Positions 1 to 7,434 of a stretch of DNA of 11,167 nucleotides are shown in pieces. The notes below the pieces were generated by a model, which was not told where the DNA came from, made no database searches, and saw only the letters and a list, made by a program, of their open reading frames with translations. The translations under genes were made by a program, and so were the position numbers. Numbering within the stretch: the first letter of the stretch is position 1; each line of letters opens with the position of its first letter. Origin of the DNA: DATKMP01 sp035541775 (GTDB lineage: Bacteria; Bacteroidota; Ignavibacteria; UBA10030); contig DATKMP010000135.1 in the NCBI GenBank assembly GCA_035541775.1, forward strand, positions 1-11,167, given 5' to 3'.

Positions 1-2
1 GC

Positions 3-1400
3 GTGCTGGATCAAAAGCCAGATTTGATTTTAATCTATACCGGACATAATGAATATTACGGAGCATTGGGTGTCGGATCGATTCAATCAGTTGGGTCGTC
101 CCGATTTCTCATTGAGTCGATGTTATATTTAAATAATTTTAAAACTACCCAGCTCGTGCGCAATGCACTTCAATGGGTCGTATCGCTGTTCTCATCCCAA
201 AATAAAGCAGATGCCGGAACACTCATGTCCACCATGGCGAAAGACAAATACATTCTTTTAGATTCAAAAGAGTTCAAGGAAGGCATTCAACAATTCAACG
301 ACAACCTTTCAGCGATGTTGCGCTTAATGAAAGACAAAAAAATCCCGGTTATTTTAGGAAGGTTAGTAAGCAACGAAAAAGATCAGCCGCCGTTTATTTC
401 GATGAATACGCCCGGCTATCAAACTGCAAATCAAGTTTATGAAGAGGCGGAGAGGGAGTTAAAAAATAATCATTTGACCAAAGCAGATTCTCTTTTCAAG
501 CTGGCAAAGGATCTCGACGCACTTCGGTTCAGAGCGCCTGAAAAGATCAATACGCTTATCGACAATTTGGGTCAAGAATTTCATGATCCTGTTGTTTTAA
601 CGGACTCAATATTTGATGCCGCAAGTCCGGATGGAATAGTTGGTGACAATCTCATGGTTGATCATTTGCATCCGAATGTCAAGGGCTATCAACTTCTGGG
701 GAAAGCTTTTTACGATTGCATGGAAAAAGAAGGATATCTTCCCAAGACAGAAAATGCTGCCATTCCGTATGGCGAGCAGGATAGCTTAACACGTGCTCAG
801 TTTATGTTCACGAAGCTCGATTCCGTTATCGGGAATGACTATATTAAAATTTTAAAGACAGATTGGCCTTATGTAAAACAGAGAGTCAATCTATCTGAAT
901 TTCAATCACAGGATTTTCTCAATTTATTTCGACCTAAGGATTTGATTGATTCGCTTGCTATGTTGAAAATAGAACAAAAAATATCATGGAGTGATGCACA
1001 TTTAATGGCAGCAACAGATCATTTGAGAAAAGACGAAGTAAAAGAATATTTAAACTATATGAATGTTTTGATCTACCAGTATCCCAGTCTTCGAGATATT
1101 GATTTTACTCTTAAATACTTTTATGAAAAACAAAAAATAGACCTGGCTGATTATACTCCAAAGAGAAACGGGATGATGGCATTGTATATCGGGAACTTCG
1201 ATAATGCCATCAGACATTTAACCGAAGCGAACAAATTAAACCCTAAGGATCCAACAGTGTTATACAACCTTTCGCTGGCCTATTTCAACAAGAAAGATTT
1301 TAGAACAGCTCTATCCATAATTAATAAATGCTTATTGGTAAAACCGAATTATCCTGAAGCAAATAATTTAAAACGACAAATATTACGTGCATTAAAATGA
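3..1400 (+). CDS. SGNH/GDSL-hydrolase-like protein with C-terminal TPR repeats (5' partial)
   Basis: The frame is open from the first complete codon, so the true start lies upstream and the GTG at base 3 is not a trusted start. Visible are 465 residues. Near the left edge is a GHNEYYG segment (residues 14-20), matching the Asn-containing block III of SGNH hydrolases. A V-D-H-L-H-P-N segment at 219-225 supplies the family's C-terminal Asp-x-x-His (D220, H223). The nucleophile Ser block would lie in the missing N-terminal part. Between them, a segment 'KDLDALRFRAPEKIN' resembles other SGNH proteins that carry TPR tails. Residues about 390-451 form two TPR-like helical repeats (G-N-F-D-N-A-I ... 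L-N-P; K-K-D-F-R-T-A-L ... K-P-N-Y-P-E-A). The likely role is an esterase or acyl-transfer enzyme with a protein-interaction tail; substrate is unknown. It is followed by a 196-base gap, so co-transcription with the GH9 gene is not evident. Stop TGA at 1398-1400. Confidence 0.75.
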   Translation: MLDQKPDLILIYTGHNEYYGALGVGSIQSVGSSRFLIESMLYLNNFKTTQLVRNALQWVVSLFSSQNKADAGTLMSTMAKDKYILLDSKEFKEGIQQFNDNLSAMLRLMKDKKIPVILGRLVSNEKDQPPFISMNTPGYQTANQVYEEAERELKNNHLTKADSLFKLAKDLDALRFRAPEKINTLIDNLGQEFHDPVVLTDSIFDAASPDGIVGDNLMVDHLHPNVKGYQLLGKAFYDCMEKEGYLPKTENAAIPYGEQDSLTRAQFMFTKLDSVIGNDYIKILKTDWPYVKQRVNLSEFQSQDFLNLFRPKDLIDSLAMLKIEQKISWSDAHLMAATDHLRKDEVKEYLNYMNVLIYQYPSLRDIDFTLKYFYEKQKIDLADYTPKRNGMMALYIGNFDNAIRHLTEANKLNPKDPTVLYNLSLAYFNKKDFRTALSIINKCLLVKPNYPEANNLKRQILRALK

Positions 1401-1481
1401 ATTTATCATCATAAGTACCTTACTATTTGAAATGAAGAAATCATGAAATCAAATCTTAACATTGTTCCGTCATCGTTTTAT

Positions 1482-1498
1482 TTTGTGATCGGCACAAA
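1482..1498. promoter_or_regulatory. Inverted repeat upstream of GH9 (candidate operator)
   Basis: TTTGTG and CACAAA form perfect 6-bp arms around a 5-base centre (ATCGG). It lies about 100 bases before the GH9 start codon. The TGTG/CACA arms recall CRP/FNR-family half-sites, but the spacing is not that of the canonical TGTGA-N6-TCACA site. Regulatory role is inference. Confidence 0.3.
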
Positions 1499-1509
1499 TT
1501 TTCTGGATG

Positions 1510-1536
1510 ATCTTTGAATGAGCACTCATAAAAGAT
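1510..1536. promoter_or_regulatory. Imperfect dyad/hairpin upstream of GH9
   Basis: Outer arms ATCTTT (1510-1515) and AAAGAT (1531-1536) pair exactly. Inner arms ATGAG (1518-1522) and CTCAT (1525-1529) also pair, with a small 2x1 internal loop between them. No T-run follows, so this is not an intrinsic terminator. It could be an operator or a structured 5' leader of the GH9 mRNA; it sits about 60 bases before the start codon. Confidence 0.3.
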
Positions 1537-1583
1537 GCGGTGATACTGTGTTGTATCTGTATGTTTCTGATAAAAAAATTAAA

Positions 1584-1589
1584 AAAGGA
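1584..1589 (+). promoter_or_regulatory. Ribosome binding site of GH9
   Basis: AAAGGA ends 7 bases before the ATG at 1597. It selects that ATG over the in-frame GTG at 1540 and ATG at 1561, which would add Cys-rich and Lys-rich residues ahead of the signal peptide. Confidence 0.6.
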
Positions 1590-1596
1590 TAACGAC

Positions 1597-4131
1597 ATGC
1601 TAAAAACTACTTTGGTAAAAAAGCTTCTTCTGTTTGCGATATTCATTTTGCCAATTTCTAACCTTTTCAGTCAAAAGCTGCGGGTGAACGATCTGGAATA
1701 TTTTGAAACGACAGGGTTGAATGTCTTTGTTTTCAGCAATCAATACAACGGATTTTTCTTCGATGAAAAAACGGCAGGCATCGAGCTGATTCATCACGGC
1801 GTGCGAACAGCAACCGGCGGCGCGGTACGACTTCAATCGACGCCGGAACAATGGGACCAAATTCCTACAATGGTGAATCGGAAAGTCGATAAGCAAAATA
1901 ATTCTATCGAGGTGACGCTGCGATATAAAGATTATAATTTTGATTCAAAGCTGACGGTAACAGCAAAAGATGATGGCCTCGTCATTCGTGTCAGTCTCGA
2001 TAAACCGCTTCCCGAAAAACTTGTCGGCAAAGCTGGATTCAATCTAGAATTTTTGCCATCGGCATATTTTGAAAAATCATATCTATGCGATGGAAATGCC
2101 GGAGTCTTTCCATTGTATCCCTCGAGCAATACGGAAATGCATCCTGTCTCGGAAAAGATTCCGCAGTTCAATGGTTACACCACGTTTGATGATCGAGGAA
2201 GAGGAGAATTAATTGTTCCCGATCCTTTAGCCACCGGCAAAACATTCGTATTGGCGCCGGAAGATCCGGAACGATATGTGAAGATTCAGTCTGCAACAGG
2301 AGACTTGATGTTGTTCGACGGTCGTAACCTTGCGCAGAATGGTTGGTTTGTGGTGCGCAGTTTGATTCCGGCCAACAAAACAGGTACTGTTGTCGAGTGG
2401 TATGTGCAGCCGAATACGATTGAGCATTGGAAGAGAACACCCGTTATCGGGTTTTCACAGGTTGGATATCATCCTGCACAAAACAAAGTTGCCGTTATCG
2501 AATTGGATAAAAATGATTCACCATTGCAAACTGCTTCATTATTTCAAATAACGCCAGATGGTAAATTTTTAGAGAAGCTCAAAGGCGATGTAACTCCGTG
2601 GGGAAAATATCTCCGGTACAATTACGCTAAATTCGATTTTTCATCGGTGAAAGATACCGGCTTGTATTTCATAAAATATGGCGATCAACAAACAGAAGCA
2701 TTTCCCATCGGAACGCAGGTCTATAGCGATGTTTGGCATCCAACCATGGATGTTTGGTTCCCCGTGCAGATGGATCATATGTTTGTCCGGGAAGCATATC
2801 GCATCTGGCATGGGCAGCCGTATCGTGACGATGCAATGCAAGCGCCAGTTGGTATCCGTCACTTCGATGGGTACTGGATGGACTCGGTGACAAATACAAA
2901 ATATAAACCGTTAGAACATATTCCCGGATTAGATGTCGGCGGATGGTTCGATGCGGGAGATTTTGATATTGAAACGGCGCATCATTGCACAGCGATTATC
3001 AGCTTTGTAAATGCGTGGGAACAATTTGGTGTGAATCGCGATGAAACTTTTATCGATCAAAAAACACGGTATGTCGATATTCATCGCCCCGATGGCAAGC
3101 CTGATATCCTGCAGCAAATTGAGCATGGAACACTGCAATTAGTCGCTCAACAAAAAAATGTGGGATTTGCAGTGCGGGGAATTAATTTCCCTAATCTTTA
3201 TCAGTACCATCATTTAGGCGATGCATCGACCATTACCGACAATCTCATCTACAATCCTAAACTCAAACCATATGAGACTGAAGGAATGACCAGTGGAACG
3301 CTGGACGATCGTTGGGTTTTTACGCCAAGGATGCCATCTCTCAACTATTCTGCCGTTGCGGCATTGGCTGCTGCACATCGTGCTTTACAGGGTTACAATA
3401 AAGAACTTTCCGATGAAGCGCTGGTGTATGCTCTTCAGGCATGGAACAAGGAACAAAGCGATAAGCGGTCCGGACAAGATCCATGGGCAGCATGGTTTCT
3501 AACGAACGCCAAGTGTGAGGCAGCATTGCAACTCTATATCACGACAAAAGATGAGCAGTACAAAAAAATATTTGAGGAATTAATATGGACTCAATTGGAC
3601 GCGGCTTTGATACAGAATATTTCGACAGCAACACAAGCAATACCGTACATGCCAGAAGAATATAAATCGAAACTCGAAAAATATGTCGTAAAATATAAAG
3701 AGGATTTAGAAAAACTGGACCAAGAAAATCCGTATGGAGTTCTTGTCGGAACAAGAGGATGGGCAGGCGATCATGAACTTGTGAGATGGGCCATCGCAAA
3801 TTATTATCTAAATCAATTCTTCCCGAATCTTATCGGGCGAGAATATGTTTATCGAGGATTGAACTATATCTTTGGCTGTCATCCATATTCTAATATTTCA
3901 TTTGTAGCCGGTGTCGGCACGCATTCGAAAAAACATACGTATGGAAGCAATCGAGCAGATTTTTCGTTTATTGCCGGTGGTATAGTTCCCGGTGTGCTTT
4001 TATTGAAGCCGGATTTTTTAGAGAATAAAGAAGATTGGCCATTTCTCTGGGGAGAAAATGAAGTTGTTGTCGATATTTGTGCCGATTATATTTTTTTGGC
4101 AAACGCGCAGCAGTATTTGCTTAATAAATAA
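1597..4131 (+). CDS. Glycoside hydrolase family 9 (cellulase/beta-glucanase-like) enzyme
   Basis: A secreted inverting glycosidase of 844 residues from ATG 1597. Residues 1-26 are a signal peptide (Lys-rich start, LLLFAIFILPI core, likely cleavage at FS-Q). Residues about 27-275 form a beta-rich N-terminal region typical of FCB-group GH9 proteins; I cannot name its fold. Residues about 281-390 are the cellulase N-terminal Ig-like domain (motif F-S-Q-V-G-Y-H-P). The (alpha/alpha)6 catalytic domain follows to the end. It holds DAGD at 452-455, the general-base Asp motif of GH9, and W-G-E-N-E-V-V-V-D near the end, where E822 fits the general acid. A 'HPDGKPDILQQIEHG' segment and a late G-C-H-P-Y-S-N-I-S-F-V-A-G block also fit the family. 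GH9 covers endoglucanases, cellobiohydrolases and exo-glucosaminidases, so the exact substrate is not decided by sequence alone. There is no T9SS sorting tail or lipobox, so a periplasmic site is more likely than the surface. A strong terminator follows. Confidence 0.9.
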   Translation: MLKTTLVKKLLLFAIFILPISNLFSQKLRVNDLEYFETTGLNVFVFSNQYNGFFFDEKTAGIELIHHGVRTATGGAVRLQSTPEQWDQIPTMVNRKVDKQNNSIEVTLRYKDYNFDSKLTVTAKDDGLVIRVSLDKPLPEKLVGKAGFNLEFLPSAYFEKSYLCDGNAGVFPLYPSSNTEMHPVSEKIPQFNGYTTFDDRGRGELIVPDPLATGKTFVLAPEDPERYVKIQSATGDLMLFDGRNLAQNGWFVVRSLIPANKTGTVVEWYVQPNTIEHWKRTPVIGFSQVGYHPAQNKVAVIELDKNDSPLQTASLFQITPDGKFLEKLKGDVTPWGKYLRYNYAKFDFSSVKDTGLYFIKYGDQQTEAFPIGTQVYSDVWHPTMDVWFPVQMDHMFVREAYRIWHGQPYRDDAMQAPVGIRHFDGYWMDSVTNTKYKPLEHIPGLDVGGWFDAGDFDIETAHHCTAIISFVNAWEQFGVNRDETFIDQKTRYVDIHRPDGKPDILQQIEHGTLQLVAQQKNVGFAVRGINFPNLYQYHHLGDASTITDNLIYNPKLKPYETEGMTSGTLDDRWVFTPRMPSLNYSAVAALAAAHRALQGYNKELSDEALVYALQAWNKEQSDKRSGQDPWAAWFLTNAKCEAALQLYITTKDEQYKKIFEELIWTQLDAALIQNISTATQAIPYMPEEYKSKLEKYVVKYKEDLEKLDQENPYGVLVGTRGWAGDHELVRWAIANYYLNQFFPNLIGREYVYRGLNYIFGCHPYSNISFVAGVGTHSKKHTYGSNRADFSFIAGGIVPGVLLLKPDFLENKEDWPFLWGENEVVVDICADYIFLANAQQYLLNK

Positions 4132-4175
4132 GTTCAGCGGCAGCAAAGGGAAAGAGATGTCTGAAATCGACGAAA

Positions 4176-4211
4176 AACATCCGCTTGAAGCGAATGTTAA
4201 ATTTTTTTTTT
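4176..4211 (+). terminator. Rho-independent terminator after GH9
   Basis: The stem is AACAT-C-CGCT with loop TGA and partner AGCG-A-ATGTT: nine pairs and one C/A mismatch (4176-4198). AAA and an unbroken run of ten T (4202-4211) follow. It begins 44 bases after the GH9 stop and indicates that GH9 transcripts end before the GH10 gene. Confidence 0.9.
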
Positions 4212-4252
4212 AAGCATCGAGTTATATTATTTGAACGGATAATGCATTAAAT

Positions 4253-4285
4253 TCCATTGATATGCCTTCCGTTGGAAACAATGGA
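4253..4285. repeat. Nested inverted repeat upstream of GH10
   Basis: Outer arms TCCATTG (4253-4259) and CAATGGA (4279-4285) are perfect complements. Inside them TTCC (4267-4270) and GGAA (4274-4277) can form a smaller stem with loop GTT. There is no T-run after it. It could be an operator or RNA structure; no known riboswitch class is recognised. Confidence 0.35.
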
Positions 4286-4312
4286 TGTTGATATAACAAA
4301 AAGCTTGGATGT

Positions 4313-4328
4313 ATCGATCATGATCGAT
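4313..4328. promoter_or_regulatory. Perfect 16-bp palindrome upstream of GH10 (candidate operator)
   Basis: ATCGATCATGATCGAT equals its own reverse complement. It lies about 80 bases before the GH10 start in the short gap after the GH9 terminator. A symmetrical site of this size suits a dimeric regulator, but no binding protein can be named from sequence. Confidence 0.4.
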
Positions 4329-4342
4329 GATATTTTTAAAAA

Positions 4343-4363
4343 ACAAGTTCGAACGAAACTTGT
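4343..4363. promoter_or_regulatory. Inverted repeat next to GH10 start (candidate operator)
   Basis: Perfect arms ACAAGTT (4343-4349) and AACTTGT (4357-4363) flank a 7-base centre. It lies 43 bases before the GH10 ATG, where an operator would be effective. The half-site AACTTGT recurs at 7413-7419 inside the promoter of the GntR-type gene, which hints at shared control. Confidence 0.4.
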
Positions 4364-4395
4364 CCATACATAAATAACACAGTTCAATTAACACT

Positions 4396-4400
4396 TGGAG
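4396..4400 (+). promoter_or_regulatory. Ribosome binding site of GH10
   Basis: TGGAG lies 6 bases before the ATG at 4407. It decides this start over the in-frame TTG at 4395, which overlaps the ribosome binding site itself. Confidence 0.6.
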
Positions 4401-4406
4401 ATATCT

Positions 4407-6830
4407 ATGAAAAGTGAATTCAAAATTTTTACAGGCAGATGGTTAACGCTGACTCTCGCAATGCTTCTCGCAGCAGCCGGAACCAGTTTTGCGCAACCTG
4501 TCACCAACGGAGGATTTGAATCTTCCGATACGGGAACAGTAACCAGCGTTGTAGGATGGTTTTTACAATCTGCAACCGATGTCGCGACACCGGCTGTTTT
4601 TCAAATTGTCAATACTCCCACACAAAGTGGAAATCGGGCATTAGCGGTACAAATTAATTCTCTTGGCACCAATGACTGGGATATCCAAGCTGTTGCAGAA
4701 AGTATCTCCGTGATACCAGGAAGAATATATCAATATTCAGTTTGGGCGAAAGCTGCAAATGCAGGAGCGAAAGCAGATTTTACAGTTGGAAATGAATCCT
4801 ATTCAACAGAATATCATCGTATTGGTGCTGCAAGTATTCCAACTGCATGGACAAATTTTACATTTACATTTACCGTTAATGATGGCCAATCATTTATTCG
4901 TGCACCGATTCTTCTCAGTCTTACCGGAAATGCCGGCAATACTATTTATATAGATAATATGCGAATTGTCGATGTGAATGCCGCGACAAAACCTGTCATT
5001 GTCGAAGCTGAGTCGGGGCAACGCGGAAGTAATTATCCGATTTTAACGGATGGCAGCGTTACGTATATCAGCGTAGCGACGAACGGGACAGGATTTAATC
5101 CCGGCGGCGACACAAGCAGGATGGTGACGTATAACGTTGCTTTTCCCGATTCCGGTTCCTTTAATCTTTTTGCGCGTGTCCGTGTTGGCTCGGGCGGATT
5201 TAATGACGACAGTTTCTTGTACGGAAACGGATTCGGTATTAAGAACGATACGGCGACCAGCGACTGGATAACAGTCAACGGCATCGCATCAGGCGGATTT
5301 ACCGACCCTGCAGCATTTGTTGACGCAGCCGGTTCTGCAAGCACCGGTGTATGGAAATGGATCAACCTGACGAAAAACGGTTATCAATCAACTGCGGGGC
5401 AGCCTTTTGCTGTGAGCCAGGACAGTCTTACTAAGACATTTCAGATTTGCGGAAGGGAAGACGGTTTGGATATCGATAAATTTGCTTTCGGTAAAAGCTA
5501 TCTCTATTTCACCGTCCAGAATTTAGACAGCGTACAAGCTGGTTCGGCTACGCTCACGCAGGATACGGGCGCGGTCTGGAAAGGTTCTCCGATTGCATCC
5601 AAACAACAGAAGTTCGTCGGCAATGTTCTTTCTTCTGTCGGTCAAATTTATTCCGATTTTACTAACTACTGGAATCAGGTAACTCCAGGGAACGCTGGCA
5701 AATGGGGCAGTGTTGAGACGTCACAAGGAGTATATTCATGGACGACGCTCGATTCGATGTACCATTACGCCATTGCAAAAGGAATTCTTTTTAAAGAGCA
5801 CAATCTTATTTGGGGTTCGCAGCAGCCAAGTTTTATTTCCAGCCTTGATTCAGCAACACAGCTTCAGGAAATTAAGAATTGGATGCAGAATGTCGGACAG
5901 CGGTATCCCCAAATGTCGTTATGCGATGTTGTGAACGAACCGATCAATACTCCGCCAGACGGAAACAGTAGCCGCGCGAACTACATAAAAGCATTGGGCG
6001 GAACAGGAACGACCGGGTACGATTGGATTATCAAGGCTTACCAGCTGGCACGCCAGTACATGCCGTCCACAGCAAAACTGTTGATTAATGAATATAATGT
6101 TCTCGGTAGTACAACGAATGCCAATACCTACACCACCATCATCAATCTGCTCAAGTCGCAGGGATTGGTCGACGGCATCGGCATTCAATGTCACTATTTC
6201 GAGTTTCAATCGTACCAGGGAGCATCGAGTTCTTATATGTATGATTTGAACACGATCAAATCCAATTTGAGTAAACTCGGGGGGCTTGGATTGCCGATTT
6301 ACATTTCAGAAATGGATGTCAACGAATCTTCGGACAGCATCCAGTTGGCGAGCTACCAAAAATATTTCCCACTTTTATATACGAACAGCGCCGTGAAAGG
6401 CATCACCTTGTGGGGATATGTCCAGGATGATATGTGGCAGACCAACGCGTTCCTTGTCCACAGCAGCACGTTTACGGAGCGTCCTGCCATGACATGGATG
6501 AGAAAATATCTGGATACCGTAAATATTCCTGTTACGGGTATCAGCACGACGGAGCAATTGACGCCGACGGCATATAAACTCTACAACAATTATCCGAATC
6601 CTTTTAATCCGACCACGCGAATTGATTACAATCTTCCTACAACATCGAAAGTTTCTTTAAAGATTTATGATGTTTTAGGCAGAGAAGTTCAAACATTAGT
6701 AAACTCTATTCAGGCGCCTGGAAAGTATTCAGTAACGTTGAATGCACAGGGACTTTCGAGTGGAATTTATTTCTATCGACTCAATGCCGGGTCGTTTAGC
6801 GAAACAAAGAAGCTGATGTTACTTAAATAA
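4407..6830 (+). CDS. GH10 endo-beta-1,4-xylanase with two CBMs and a T9SS sorting domain
   Basis: A multidomain secreted xylanase of 807 residues. Residues 1-30 are a signal peptide (LTLAMLLAAAGTSFA-Q). Residues about 31-190 resemble the CBM4/9/22 fold (N-G-G-F-E start, I-Y-I-D-N-M-R-I-V-D end). Residues about 197-362 start with V-E-A-E and end G-L-D-I-D-K-F-A-F-G, like a CBM6/35-type beta-sandwich. Residues about 386-703 are the GH10 barrel: H465 and W469, acid/base E511 in D-V-V-N-E-P, Q594-C-H596, nucleophile E635 in I-S-E-M-D, and W669 in T-L-W-G. The usual W-H-S-Q reads W-G-S-Q at 469-472; my recollection is that GH10 enzymes with attached CBMs can carry this variant. Residues about 723-807 are a T9SS type A sorting domain opening with Y-P-N-P-F-N-P-T-T, so the enzyme is probably exported to the surface or released. 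The gene is bracketed by terminators and likely has its own promoter. Confidence 0.93.
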   Translation: MKSEFKIFTGRWLTLTLAMLLAAAGTSFAQPVTNGGFESSDTGTVTSVVGWFLQSATDVATPAVFQIVNTPTQSGNRALAVQINSLGTNDWDIQAVAESISVIPGRIYQYSVWAKAANAGAKADFTVGNESYSTEYHRIGAASIPTAWTNFTFTFTVNDGQSFIRAPILLSLTGNAGNTIYIDNMRIVDVNAATKPVIVEAESGQRGSNYPILTDGSVTYISVATNGTGFNPGGDTSRMVTYNVAFPDSGSFNLFARVRVGSGGFNDDSFLYGNGFGIKNDTATSDWITVNGIASGGFTDPAAFVDAAGSASTGVWKWINLTKNGYQSTAGQPFAVSQDSLTKTFQICGREDGLDIDKFAFGKSYLYFTVQNLDSVQAGSATLTQDTGAVWKGSPIASKQQKFVGNVLSSVGQIYSDFTNYWNQVTPGNAGKWGSVETSQGVYSWTTLDSMYHYAIAKGILFKEHNLIWGSQQPSFISSLDSATQLQEIKNWMQNVGQRYPQMSLCDVVNEPINTPPDGNSSRANYIKALGGTGTTGYDWIIKAYQLARQYMPSTAKLLINEYNVLGSTTNANTYTTIINLLKSQGLVDGIGIQCHYFEFQSYQGASSSYMYDLNTIKSNLSKLGGLGLPIYISEMDVNESSDSIQLASYQKYFPLLYTNSAVKGITLWGYVQDDMWQTNAFLVHSSTFTERPAMTWMRKYLDTVNIPVTGISTTEQLTPTAYKLYNNYPNPFNPTTRIDYNLPTTSKVSLKIYDVLGREVQTLVNSIQAPGKYSVTLNAQGLSSGIYFYRLNAGSFSETKKLMLLK

Positions 6831-6859
6831 AACCATTGGCAGTTATTATTTTCGGGTTG

Positions 6860-6894
6860 ACTACCTCGCAGTTGACTGCGAGGTAGTTCATTTT
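6860..6894 (+). terminator. Intrinsic terminator after GH10
   Basis: A perfect 12-bp stem, ACTACCTCGCAG (6860-6871) with CTGCGAGGTAGT (6876-6887), closes a TTGA loop. A modest T-rich stretch follows (TCATTTT). It starts 30 bases after the GH10 stop. The T-run is weaker than that of the GH9 terminator, and the symmetrical stem could also act on the other strand. Confidence 0.8.
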
Positions 6895-7398
6895 ATATTA
6901 TCACATCGCAAAAAATTGATTTCGTCCATCCATTCATTCGCATAGCAGCGAGTGTAAGGAAAATGTATGAGATCGACATCGAGACTTTTTCTCCAACAAC
7001 GAACACGCGACTGATCAAGCTAACCAAGTCGAGTTATCAATCAAAAAAAAGCGGGTACATTTTGATGGCGGCATCTAATGGTTTTATCGTCTTTTGATTT
7101 TACAAAATGTCTAGAATATAGTTGAGTGTTTAAGGCAGCGATGAATTTTTGTCTGATTCTTCCGTTGGCTCTGTCGGTTCTCGGTTCTGTGATTGCCACT
7201 GTTCTATATTTCATTTGTGGTATTCTTAATTATTTTATTTTTCTTTAGTTGTTATCGCTTCGCATCGTTGCTGGTCAGTTCCATTGACACAGGCACCTGC
7301 CGGTACTTCCGACTGCACCATAGAATTATACCTTCGGCAGTAAGGTGTTTCCCATCAGCTTCCATTCCAGTTTCACTATAAAAAAGTCAAAAATTCAC
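6895..7398. other. Gene-poor spacer between GH10 and the GntR-type regulator
   Basis: About 500 bases with no convincing coding region on either strand and no tRNA-like fold that I can see. It contains a tandem heptamer CGGTTCT x2 (7175-7188). A patch at about 7250-7365 looks less AT-rich than its flanks. Its reverse strand holds a 37-codon open frame (7365 down to 7252) without a ribosome binding site. It may hold a small RNA, a gene remnant or long-range control sites; none can be shown. Confidence 0.5.
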
Positions 7399-7427
7399 TT
7401 GACATTATAAAGAACTTGTTTTACTCT
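7399..7427 (+). promoter_or_regulatory. Promoter of the GntR-type regulator
   Basis: TTGACA (7399-7404) matches the sigma-70 -35 consensus exactly. After 17 bases TACTCT (7422-7427) matches the -10 box at four of six positions. The start codon lies 25 bases past the -10 box, giving a very short leader. The direct repeat CTTGTT (7415-7420 and 7426-7431, 11 bases apart) overlaps the spacer and -10 and could be a repressor contact. Confidence 0.55.
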
Positions 7428-7434
7428 TGTTGAG

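Noticed and set aside
1540..1596. Upstream in-frame starts (GTG 1540, ATG 1561) for the GH9 gene
   Set aside because: They lack a ribosome binding site and would place an odd Cys- and Lys-rich stretch before a normal signal peptide; ATG 1597 has AAAGGA at good spacing.
4202..4211. Ten-T tract as a phase-variable homopolymer
   Set aside because: It directly follows a GC-containing hairpin after a stop codon, so the intrinsic terminator explains it, and it lies in no reading frame.
4395..4406. TTG 4395 as the start of the GH10 gene
   Set aside because: It overlaps the ribosome binding site that serves ATG 4407, and the signal peptide is complete from the ATG.
5033..5365. 110-codon antisense frame inside the GH10 gene
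   Set aside because: It lies opposite a conserved CBM-coding stretch, has no ribosome binding site and no domain; it is a by-product of codon bias on the coding strand.
7193..7381. Forward 62-codon frame in the spacer
   Set aside because: It has a non-ATG start, no ribosome binding site and low-complexity Phe/Ile-rich beginning from AT-rich DNA, with no recognisable domain.
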